Origin: Anas platyrhynchos
Lineage: Eukaryota; Chordata; Aves; Anseriformes; Anatidae
Reading direction: 5' to 3'
NCBI RefSeq assembly: GCF_047663525.1
Contig: NC_092589.1
Coordinates: forward strand, 63,864,001 to 63,928,000
Length of the DNA: 64,000 bases
Part shown: positions 48,855 to 57,471 of the stretch, piece by piece
How positions within the stretch are numbered: the first letter of the stretch is position 1
How the letters are laid out: every line of letters starts with the position of its first letter
Notes under the pieces: model-generated
Told to the model about the DNA's origin: nothing
The model's database searches: none
What the model saw: the letters and a program-made list of their open reading frames with translations, nothing else
Translations under genes and position numbers: made by a program

Positions 48855-50363
48855 ATGTATTTAATACATAGATCCCGTGTGCGGGATCTGCTACTCCACC
48901 TGGATCCCTACAAGTCCATGGGTCCGGATGGGATTCATCCCCGGGTGCTGAAGGAGCTGGCGGACGTCATCGCGGAACCTCTCTCAATTATTTTTCAACG
49001 ATCCTGGGAGTCTGGAGAGGTCCCGGTAGACTGGAAGCTGGCAAATGTTGTGCCGATTTTCAAGAAGGGTCAGAAAGAAGACCCTAGCAATTACAGGCCT
49101 GTCAGTCTCACGTCAGTGCCTGGTAAAATCATGGAGAAGATGGTTCTCGAACGTATTGAGGCGCACCTGGGGGACAAAGCAGTCATTGGTCCCAGCCAGC
49201 ATGGGTTTGTGAAGGGTAGGTCCTGCCTAACTAACCTGATTTCCTTTTATGATAAGATCACCCGTATGGTGGACCAAGGGAAACCAGCTGATGTGATTTT
49301 TTTGGACTTCAGCAAGGCTTTTGACACGGTTTCCCATAGGATCCTACTGGACAAAATGTCCAGCATACAGCTAAATAAAAACATCATACGATGGGTGAGC
49401 AATTGGCTAACGGGCAGGGCCCAAAGGGTTATGGTGAATGGGGCTGCGTCAGGCTGGCGGGCGGTCACCAGTGGGGTCCCTCAAGGCTCCATTTTAGGGC
49501 CGGTACTTTTCAATATTTTTATAAACGATCTGGATGTAGGAATAGAAGGCATTTTGAGCAAGTTTGCTGATGACACCAAACTTGGAGGAGTTGTGGACTC
49601 AAATGAGGGTGAAAAGGCCTTGCAGAGGGATCTGGATAGGTTGGAGAGCTGGGCGATCGCCAACCGCATGAAGTTCAATAAGAGCAAGTGCCGGGTCCTG
49701 CACCTGGGACGGGGAAACCCTGGCTGCACGTACAGACTGGGCGATGAGACGCTGGAGAGCAGCCTAGAAGAGAGGGATCTGGGGGTCGTGGTAGACAGCA
49801 AGTTGAATATGAGCCAGCAGTGTGCCCTGGCAGCCAGGAGGGCCAACCGTGTCCTGGGGTGCATCAAGCACGGCATCGCTAGTAGGTCGAGGGAGGTGAT
49901 TGTCCCGCTCTACTCTGCGCTGGTGCGGCCTCACCTCGAGTACTGTGTGCAGTTCTGGGCACCACAGTATAAAAAGGACATGAAACTGTTGGAGAGTGTC
50001 CAGAGGAGGGCTACGAAGATGGTGAAAGGCCTGGAGGGGAAGACGTACGAGGAACGGCTGAGGGCACTGGGCCTGTTCAGCCTGGAGAAGAGGAGGCTGA
50101 GGGGAGACCTCATCGCAGTCTACAACTTCCTCGTAAGGGGGTGTCGAGAGGCAGGAGACCTTTTCTCCATTAACACCAGCGACAGGACCCGCGGGAATGG
50201 AGTTAAGCTGAGGCAGGGGAAGTTTAGGCTGGACATCAGGAAGGGGTTCTTCACAGAGAGAGTGGTTGCACACTGGAACAGGCTCCCCAGGGAAGTGGTC
50301 ACTGCACCGAGCCTGACTGAATTTAAGAAGAGATTGGACTGTGCACTTAGTCACATGGTCTGA
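48855..50363 (+). CDS. CR1 LINE ORF2 fragment, reverse transcriptase
   Basis: This open frame of 502 codons has no stop or frameshift. The first eight or so codons are host flank, and element sequence begins around [19 protein letters not shown] motifs are in order: the NYRPVSLTS region (about 79-87), [10 protein letters not shown] (about 115-124), the motif A aspartate in FLDFSKAFD (D151), [15 protein letters not shown] (about 206-220), and FADD (D239, D240). The C-terminal region has [12 protein letters not shown] and [10 protein letters not shown], typical of CR1. The upstream endonuclease domain and the start of ORF2 are missing, so the copy is 5'-truncated and cannot be autonomous. The ATG is fortuitous. 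It is antisense to LAMA2. Integrity suggests recent insertion. Confidence 0.95.
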   Translation: MYLIHRSRVRDLLLHLDPYKSMGPDGIHPRVLKELADVIAEPLSIIFQRSWESGEVPVDWKLANVVPIFKKGQKEDPSNYRPVSLTSVPGKIMEKMVLERIEAHLGDKAVIGPSQHGFVKGRSCLTNLISFYDKITRMVDQGKPADVIFLDFSKAFDTVSHRILLDKMSSIQLNKNIIRWVSNWLTGRAQRVMVNGAASGWRAVTSGVPQGSILGPVLFNIFINDLDVGIEGILSKFADDTKLGGVVDSNEGEKALQRDLDRLESWAIANRMKFNKSKCRVLHLGRGNPGCTYRLGDETLESSLEERDLGVVVDSKLNMSQQCALAARRANRVLGCIKHGIASRSREVIVPLYSALVRPHLEYCVQFWAPQYKKDMKLLESVQRRATKMVKGLEGKTYEERLRALGLFSLEKRRLRGDLIAVYNFLVRGCREAGDLFSINTSDRTRGNGVKLRQGKFRLDIRKGFFTERVVAHWNRLPREVVTAPSLTEFKKRLDCALSHMV

Positions 50364-50459
50364 ACTTGGGTAGACCTGTGCGGTGTCAAGAGTTGGACTT
50401 GATGATCCTTAAGGGTCCCTTCCAACTCAGGATATTCTATGATTCTATGATTCTATGAT
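48872..50459 (+). mobile_element. 5'-truncated CR1 LINE with intact RT frame
   Basis: A 1.59-kb non-LTR retrotransposon. It begins inside the RT-coding region (left border approximate, 48870-48885) and ends with a short 3'UTR carrying gttggacttgatgatcctta, ccttccaactcaggatattc and three ATTCTATG units. GC content is clearly higher than the flanking intron. CR1 elements move by target-primed reverse transcription and usually leave little or no target-site duplication, and none is obvious. It lies in the LG3 intron of LAMA2, opposite to transcription. Confidence 0.95.
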
Positions 50460-50734
50460 AATAGAGTTTAGTCAGGAGATAATCAAGACCAGAAAGAAAA
50501 TGCATCTGTGTCTATAAACTTTGATAGGATCTATTAAGGGTAGTTTTAATTTCAAATATGTTACAGTTGTGTTAAAGAGAAAATAAATACCTACGTATTC
50601 AAGCACCTTTGACTAAAATTAGATATCTAAATCCAGGTTGTATATCTATGAGTAAGTAGCTTGATTTTTCAGAAGTACTGTTTATCCCTAAGTCATAGCA
50701 AAAAAAAATATCAGTTTTTGGTAGATAACCTCAC

Positions 50735-50757
50735 TTTTTTTTTTTTTTTTTTTTTTT
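50735..50757. repeat. Poly(T), 23 bp
   Basis: Uninterrupted T23 on +. Confidence 0.95.
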
Positions 50758-50872
50758 ACTGCAAAATGATACTGAACTTTTATATTTTCCCTTAAAAAAA
50801 TACAAACCTTACTCAGAAACCAAGTATTGAAAATGTTCATTGAAAAGTGGCCTATTTTCATACATGAAATGC

Positions 50873-50892
50873 TTTTTTTTTTTTTTTTTTTT
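50873..50892. repeat. Poly(T), 20 bp
   Basis: Uninterrupted T20 on +. Confidence 0.95.
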
Positions 50893-52953
50893 GACAAGTC
50901 CTAGACAGAACTGAATAGGCATTTAAGCACCTAAATTAAATAACTGAAATACTGCATGCAAATTTTCCAATTTCCTGATAAATATGGATACATTCATTTG
51001 ATCTAGAATGCTGTAGAGTAAGACAGTGGTTCATTTTTTGGAGGGTTGCAGGAAATGGGTATTATCCTGTCTTTGAGGAGAATCTCTAGGATTTCCCCTA
51101 GATCCCTCAGCAGTGGAAACTGAAAGAGAGAGATTTCTCTGGGGTCAATTCAGAGCAACAGACTAATTTATGTTCTGTGAAGTGTCCCAAAGAAGATACT
51201 TCTCTTTGCTGCCTTCAGAGCAAGCGTAGGAAAATTAGCCTGTCAAGACTCAAGTTATCCTTTGTGCTGCTGCATGTTATCCACTGCTACTGATTGTCAA
51301 CTTCTTTGTCAGCACTCATACATTTCATCTCGTCTTTAGTCATTACCATAGTAAACATTTTGGCACCAAGCAGAACCATACAATGATGTGCATTAGTCCT
51401 CAAACAGTATCCTATAATTACTGTGGAAGAGAAAGCAAATAGTTTATAATTATATGGACAATTAGCAGCCTGAAGAGTTTTCAGATGACATCCCTCATAT
51501 TTAATCAAATAAAGCTTGAGTTCATGATGAGCAGAGAAAGGGGTTAGTCTTAATTTATATCTTTTCCCTTCAATTTAAGTTACAGAAACTGCAAAGTTCA
51601 GACAATTTGTTTTGTAACAGAGCTACTTTGAAGAAATGGGGGGTGCATCTAACAAGCATCATCAGTGGATGGCATTGTACAGCCATTGTGTCTTGTACTT
51701 TCATGGGTCAAGCTACTGTACTTGCTATAGCACTGATGAAAAGAACTTCTTTTGTTCTTTAGAGCTTATTGTAATTAATGGATAATTGTTTTCTGTCACA
51801 GCAGTCCATAATGTTTTGTGTAATGCAGTCATCCACTTCCAAAATAATTCTTTCTCCCAAAGAATTTGCAGTTTTACCTCTAACTAGACATCAAAGCGAG
51901 GGAGAAAGACTTTGTGAAGGCATTATTTACAATATTTTTTTTTTAAATGATACAAAATCAATTGAGACAGAAAATTCTATTGACAAAGGACAAAGCAAAG
52001 CAAAGCAGGTTATAGAGAACACAGGAGGGCATCTGGGGAATAGAACAGACAGGAGTTGGACAAGGAGGCTTCAGTGTGATGGGGCATAAAGAGTAAAGCC
52101 TAGTATTCAGCATGCTTGGATAAGCCTGTTCAATTAATCTACCACATTTTGTAACATGCTGGATGTCACATCTTCTTTCTAGTTTCTTTTTAACAAAGCA
52201 AGACAGAACAGCATTGTACATAGTGCACTAATCCACTGAATGTTTGTACATGCCCACAAACACTGCTTGGAACAAGGGTGAGTTCAGGCCATAAATAATA
52301 CTGACTACTACAGTAGTGCTGTTTCTAATCACTTCCTCAATGATGAAGGGGTAATGAGCATTTCTTATGATAGCTGAGAAAGAGTAAAGGAAACTAAGTG
52401 AAATGCAGTTATAACAACATGATCTTAGAAGGTGTGCAATGGCTTTCCAGCTATAAGAAAGACTTGATTACTTGGGACTGTGCACCTTCACTGTTTTACC
52501 ATTTTATCCAGGCAACATTGTACATCCACTAGCACATGGCATCTCAGAACAGTTACAGGCTGCTGTGCTGTTGCTGTTATATATATATATATTTTTGAAA
52601 ACGGCCCTTTTCTACACATTTCCAAAGAGTGATTTACTACACCACAGCACCATTTCTGATGCACAGATTAGATTAATCAAATTTATTTGCCAAGCATCAG
52701 AAGGTTAAAAATATCAATTCAGACAAATGCAGGTCTTTGGAGAAACAGGCTGGTAACCTATGAAAGCACATATACACTGCTGTGCAGAATAGTAAGCACT
52801 GGCAGGAACTGACATCTGAAAATTTTTGGATAAGGAGTCACATTTTTTGCCTCAGTGGAAGAATTTGAGTGGATTGCTAATGACACTGGCGCATTCATTT
52901 TGTTGAATTGTACTGTACTGCATGTTCTGTAGCACCTCCAAATTATTTGTTAC

Positions 52954-53102
52954 CCTTTAGCTCTTTCTATCCTCACAGAGTGTGCTCTGCCATCATGAAA
53001 CTCTCCAGCTTCTGGTTTGATGGTGATTCTGTGTGGATCCCGTGTTCCAGTGGAGATATGTACTTCCAGTCGACCTCTGTTCAGGAACACTGCATAGTAT
53101 GC
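52954..53102 (-). CDS. LAMA2: LAMA2 exon, LG3 middle
   Basis: The 149-nt exon (49 codons + 2) lies between acceptor tatgttgcag and donor gtaaca. It encodes AYYAVFLNRGRLEVHISTGT, then FHDGRAHSVRIERAK and GG, which joins G of the next exon to make Gly. NRGRLEVH and HDGRAHSV are the LG3 strands directly after the convertase site. The donor context is slightly unusual (GG before GTAACA), but the phase fits exactly. Confidence 0.96.
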
Positions 53103-53504
53103 CTGCAACATATACATTGTTACATGAAGGTAAGGTACATTTGGAAAGAAAAAAATTCACTTATTTTTACATTAGTATATATGTTTTATTTTCTTACACT
53201 GGCTTTTATATTGTTCACTGATAGTGTAGTTGAAGTTCTACTGCTTTTGCCACATTCAGGCTCAATAGTATTTTTATAATGAAGAATAAAGTGAAATAAA
53301 TTGAATAAGGTGAAATAAAGTCATGCTGGAAAGACTCAACAAAAAACTTGACTCTGTGCATACCTATTTGCAGGGAAGCAAAGAGACTTCTAACCTAAAA
53401 TTCTTCTGATTTTTGCTGTTCCTGGTCTTAAACCTATCAAGCCCTGAATAACTTTGGTCTCAGTGTGAGTTCTGCATTTGGAGGGCTGGCAAATTATGCT
53501 TGTA

Positions 53505-53571
53505 GTTACTCTAGCAACCAATATCATGTTGTAGCAGATACCAAGATCTAACCTACAGTTACTATAGCAAT
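53505..53571. promoter_or_regulatory. Pair of RFX X-box-like palindromes, candidate enhancer
   Basis: GTTACTCTAGCAAC (53505-53518) and GTTACTATAGCAAT (53558-53571) both fit the RFX X-box plan (GTTRCC, spacer, RGYAAC) with one or two mismatches and start 53 bp apart. They lie in a repeat-free patch of a LAMA2 intron. Activity is inference. Confidence 0.35.
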
Positions 53572-53973
53572 GAGTGTTATGCTCACTCATGTGACCTGAA
53601 GAGCTACGTAATGACAAAGGTGCCCCTACCCTGAAGTCAATGCGATATGGGCGAGCCATTATAATGCATTGTTCCTGGAGTGTGTTGGTTCAGGTCACCA
53701 AGGGCTTTGTCCCAAAACAGGTGTGAAGGAGAACAACAAAATATCATTTCCCAAAAGAAAGCAGCAAATATTTTTTTTTTGCTTATCTTTGTTGCAGTAT
53801 GTCTACCTATTAAGTTTTTAATTATTCAAGACTCGAATAATTGCTAACTCTGCAGGTATTTTCTCTGAATAAATTGTGTCTATCCTCTTCTTCAGAAAGG
53901 GAGAGGAAGAGAGGTTGGAGCACTCTTAAATCATAAATCCCACAACAAGGAGCTTATCTTGCATTGCTCTTAG

Positions 53974-53999
53974 TTTTTTTTTTTTTTTTTTTTTTTTTT
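53974..53999. repeat. Poly(T), 26 bp
   Basis: Uninterrupted T26 on +. Confidence 0.95.
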
Positions 54000-54074
54000 C
54001 TTTTCTTTCCATTGTCTCAAGTGGCCCTCATTTGAGTCTATGTGAACAGGAATGAGGTGTTTAGTGGGGACTGT

Positions 54075-54147
54075 TAGCGTTAGGTCAGAGGTTGGACTCG
54101 GTGATCTTGAAGTCTCTTCCAACCTAGAAATTCTGTGTGATTCTGTT
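54075..54147 (+). mobile_element. CR1 3' end remnant, + orientation
   Basis: The + strand reads ggttggactcggtgatcttg, then ctcttccaacctagaaattc, then tgtgtgattctgt. These are the terminal CR1 blocks. About 75 bp, diverged. Confidence 0.8.
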
Positions 54148-54192
54148 TCCAGGCACAAAGAGTGCAGAAGTAGTCCTCCGAATGAGGACTAA

Positions 54193-54248
54193 CATTCTCA
54201 AATATTTAAGTATTCTCAAGTATTTAAGTATTCTCAAGTATTTAAGTT
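54193..54248. repeat. 18-bp tandem repeat, about three copies
   Basis: The unit is TATTTAAGTATTCTCAAG, with two full copies and partial copies at both ends. It is followed six bases later by A21. Confidence 0.9.
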
Positions 54249-54253
54249 TGATT

Positions 54254-54274
54254 AAAAAAAAAAAAAAAAAAAAA
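54254..54274. repeat. Poly(A), 21 bp
   Basis: Uninterrupted A21 on +, the only A run of 15 bp or more inside the LAMA2 part. Confidence 0.95.
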
Positions 54275-54592
54275 GGAACAACTTGAAACATCCATAACAT
54301 AGAAAAACAATACGTTGTTTAGCAGCAAGCAATGAATGTTCAAATATGATTCCTTAAGAGAAAACAGTTGCTTCAATAACATAATAAAATAATAAAAAAA
54401 ACCCAAACACACACACAATTCTGAGCCCTTATTATGTTTTCTATCAGGTAAAGGATAATATTAGAATAAGTTATCCCCAGTCACTGAATTTTAACTTAAG
54501 AATAAACATGACAGTGCCTTGGAACAAAACTGAGTGGAAAATAAAATTGGTAAAGTCATGGGTTTCCTTATCTTTTGCTAGGTTTTTCATAC

Positions 54593-54811
54593 CTGCCCAG
54601 TCTGTCTGCGCTTTCTCCTCGGAGGGGGAGCTTTCCTCCCTGTGTACCTGCGTTTTCTCCTTGGGGGGACAACTGTGCCACTTGTACCAAACAAGATGAT
54701 CCCAGACTCATTCTTTGTGCTGAAGGAGAGATTGATTTCTATGCCCAAGTCAAAGGAGACAGGCTGCAGTTCCACAAAGCCAGGTTTGGGGAAGCTAACT
54801 GTATAAATGTT
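54593..54811 (-). CDS. LAMA2: LAMA2 exon, LG3 start with duplicated convertase site
   Basis: The 219-nt, phase-0 exon (73 codons) has acceptor tcctttctgcag and donor gtatga. It encodes NIYTVSFPKPGFVELQPVSF, then INLSFSTKNESGIILFGTSG and a basic segment. Laminin alpha-2 is known to be cut inside LG3 after a polybasic RRKRR site by a furin-type convertase, leaving two non-covalently held pieces. Here the motif occurs twice, RRKRRYTG (54647-54661 for the basic codons) and RRKRRQTGQ (54605-54619), exactly 42 nt apart, linked by a Lys/Pro stretch. There are two sequons (NLS, NES). The second copy matches the known mammalian context best. Confidence 0.97.
54605..54667 (-). repeat. LAMA2: 42-nt in-frame tandem duplication of the RRKRR site
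   Basis: Codons for PPRRKRR-x-TG occur at 54647-54667 and again 42 nt downstream in the transcript. Comparing + strand ctgcgttttctccttggggg with ctgcgctttctcctcggagg gives 17 of 20 identical bases. Most differences are synonymous (AAA/AAG, CCA/CCG, AGG/AGA), so the copies are not brand new and the peptide has been kept. Confidence 0.9.
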
Positions 54812-54939
54812 CTGCAGAAAGGAGATGACAGGAAAGTGTATGAGTAGGATTAAAAGTAGAGAATGAACACACAAAAAGCTTTATTAATTAAGATAATAAA
54901 CTATGTAAATATAACTAACATGAGAGATGGAAAGTAATA

Positions 54940-55110
54940 ATGAACATTATTTTTATAAAATAAAGTAAAAAGCATTATTTTAAATAACAAATAATTATGT
55001 AAAATATTTTATATAAAATTAAATAATATAAAATATTTTATGTAAAATTATATAAAATATTATTTTATATAAATAATAAACATTATTTGTATAAAATTAT
55101 TATAAATTTA
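54940..55110. repeat. A/T-only low-complexity block
   Basis: About 170 bp almost without G or C, built from repeated AAAATATTTTATATAAAATT units with internal inverted symmetry (AAAATATTTT). Confidence 0.85.
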
Positions 55111-55841
55111 CTTTTCAAAGTGTACAAACATGTGTTTACCTGTTTATATCTGGTGCATTAGGATATTTCTGGAATTCTTGGTTACAGGAATACAAAGTTC
55201 CAGTCCAATTTCACAATATACTTCCCTATTAAAACTATCTGCTCAGAGTGTTTTTTTTTTTAATATGAATGTTTTTCATCAAGTTACTACAGTGAGACTT
55301 TGCTTTTAAACAGTACAACTGTTAGCAACACAAACTAGATTCTATTATTTTTCAAACTTGCCTAGAAAATACTTTCTATTAATGAGTCATTACTGCCTCA
55401 TTATTATTGCTTCACTAAGCACCATTGCTTTCTTGATGACTCAGGATCACAAATGAAGCACTCCTTGCTCATGGCCCAACTCTTTGGACATTTGTAGCCA
55501 TAGGCACAGTTTAAAGAGTAGAGTATTTCATCAAAACAAAAATTTGTGCATATTCATGATGAGTTTGTGTAATTTCTGCCAGTTCTTGCACTCTTTCATC
55601 AGAAGAAGACCGCTCTATAGAAAAAATGATTTTTCTAAAATAACTAACCATTTTGTTCAGTACAGTAAAACTTTTTTCAGATACAGAGATAAGAGACTAT
55701 GACAGATAAAATCATTGTTGAGGTTTAACTTTCTCTGAAATCCCAGGGCATTTACATAGCTTATTATATCCAGCCTTTTTTTTTTTTTTTTAATGCTTTT
55801 ACTTCACTTATTTTTAATTATCCTACATATCTTGTTTTAGT

Positions 55842-55910
55842 CAAGAGTTGGACTTGATGATCCTTAAGGGTCCCTTCCAACTCAGGATATTCTATGATTC
55901 TATGATTTCA
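55842..55910 (+). mobile_element. Severely truncated CR1, same 3' end as the RT-bearing copy
   Basis: From agtcaagagttggacttgat through ccttccaactcaggatattc to tatgattctatgat, this copy matches positions about 50388-50452 of the long CR1 without a difference over roughly 64 bp. It is a second insertion of the same subfamily in the same orientation, cut to about 70 bp. Confidence 0.92.
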
Positions 55911-56238
55911 TTCACCAAGAAAATTTTTAATCCAAATAGATTTCAAACTCAGAAACCTCAAGAGTAAAAAAAAAATAATCCCAAAAAACAAAGTTCTTTC
56001 TAAGATTCACAGCAACAGAAGAAAATGAATATGACAATCCTCTCCCATTCAGGAAAGAATCTACAATCAATGGAATTAAATACAAACTTCTAATTTTTTT
56101 TTATTTTTTTTTTTCTGAACTCAAATTACTAAGATTTAAAAGAATTTGAGCAATCTGGTTTAGCTTTATCACAAACCTAGGAGATTAAAAATGGCCATCT
56201 CATGACATATCAATCTAGTCTACACCTTATCTGGGAGT

Positions 56239-56240
<2 letters not shown>

Positions 56241-56279
<39 letters not shown>
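56241..56279. repeat. Poly(T), 39 bp
   Basis: The longest homopolymer of the window, uninterrupted T39 on +. Confidence 0.95.
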
Positions 56280-56551
56280 CTGATGAAGGTATAAGTGATG
56301 AATACAGCAAAAGTGGTCACTTGTCTTTAGTTTGTCCTGGCCAAGTTCCAGTTACTGTTCAAAGGAAATTAGCAGTGTTTTGGAGAAAATATTTGGAGAT
56401 CATAAAATAAATAGCAAATAATTTAGATTTACTGTACTGTTATCTGATATGCAGCTCGAGAACATATATATACTTGCAAAATTATCTTAAACAGCATATG
56501 TTTCCAGGGAAGTAATAAAAAGTATTAATCAGGAGACAATTGTCACCTGAA

Positions 56552-56574
56552 TTTTTTTTTTTTTTTTTTTTTTT
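56552..56574. repeat. Poly(T), 23 bp
   Basis: Uninterrupted T23 on +. Confidence 0.95.
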
Positions 56575-57350
56575 ACATAAGACTCTTTGTTTCCATAGAA
56601 AATTACTATATTCTTTCCAAAATGTTGAGTCAGGATTCTACTTTTATATGAACCAGAAGTCTGTTAATTAGAAGCAGCAACAGTTGAAAATAATTGGACT
56701 TGAGCAGTATTCAAAGTTAAAATAATAACACCAATATTGTACATTCTGAATGATCAGTAAGAAATGTCCCTACAACTTCAATGGTATCTTGAAGCAATAA
56801 GTGTAGAACACTATTGTAGAACACTACAATACAATACACTACAGTACAACACTACCCTACCCTAAATGTGACTTTGTCTCAGTTACCCTGAGGCTCTCCA
56901 TGGCTTTCAAAGTCATTCATTCTGTAGAGAGTTATTTTGTAAGAAGCATCTTCTAAAAACACCTTTAAATCCTTGAATTTTACGTGCATCATTTTGTTAA
57001 ATGTTTTTGCAATGCTGTCAGTGCTTAATTTAATCCTCGTTAATGTCAATAACTCCTATTTCAGTCAGTTGAAAAAAAGCTATACTCCTGATAAACATTG
57101 TAGAAAATCCTATTTTTTTGAGCTAGTTATATCACAACTATCTAGGGATACTGTCCAAGAAGTCAGGATCTGGAAAACTGATCTACTTTCTGATCAGACT
57201 AATTAATCTTTCTTTCTCTTAAATAATTCTGATGTTCAGGTTAGATCTCTGTATTTTTTCTGAATACACATTATACATTAAAAACGTTCTGCCATAAACC
57301 AGAAAACATTTACGCCCATTAAGACCAAAATATATTAAAGTCAGACTAAC

Positions 57351-57471
57351 CTCAAGTGTGCATCCTTTAGTTAAACCAACAAAATCAGGACTACTCAAAA
57401 TATTATATGGCGTCCTTGAAATTTCAATCTCTTTGAGGCAACCTGTATATTTCTTTAAGTTCACTTCAGGC
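57351..57471 (-). CDS. LAMA2: LAMA2 exon, end of LG2
   Basis: The 121-nt exon (1 + 40 codons) follows acceptor aatttttttag and ends at donor gttagt. It encodes PEVNLKKYTGCLKEIEISRT, PYNILSSPDF and VGLTKGCTLE. The GCL...GC pair closes LG2. The first G completes an Arg codon begun by AG, which can come either from the microexon at 59905 or directly from the exon at 61537. Confidence 0.97.

Larger units (their letters stand above)
47614..52953 (-). other. LAMA2: LAMA2 intron within LG3, hosting a CR1 insertion
   Basis: A 5.3-kb intron, donor gtaaca after GG at 52948-52953. A 1.6-kb CR1 in antisense orientation occupies 48872-50459. (TTTTG)n lies at 48121-48149, with T23 and T20 at 50735-50757 and 50873-50892. 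The rest shows nothing recognisable. Confidence 0.85.
53103..54592 (-). other. LAMA2: LAMA2 intron within LG3
   Basis: A 1.5-kb intron, donor gtatga at 54587-54592. From the 3' side it holds a GC-richer block with two X-box-like sites (53505-53571), T26 (53974-53999), a CR1 3' remnant (54075-54147), an 18-bp tandem repeat (54193-54248) and A21 (54254-54274). Confidence 0.85.
54812..57350 (-). other. LAMA2: LAMA2 intron between LG2 and LG3
   Basis: A 2.5-kb intron, donor gttagt at 57345-57350. Very AT-rich: a TATAAAAT-type tract at 54940-55110, T16 (55776-55791), a CR1 3' piece (55842-55910), T39 (56241-56279), T23 (56552-56574) and a short CACTACA-type array near 56805-56860. No nested gene. 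Confidence 0.85.

Noticed and set aside
49764..50354. 196-codon - frame opposite the CR1 RT
   Set aside because: It is a shadow of the high-GC RT frame on the other strand.
53390..53659. 89-codon - frame as an extra LAMA2 exon
   Set aside because: It does not fit between the phase-matched flanking exons and resembles no part of laminin. The patch is better explained as non-coding.
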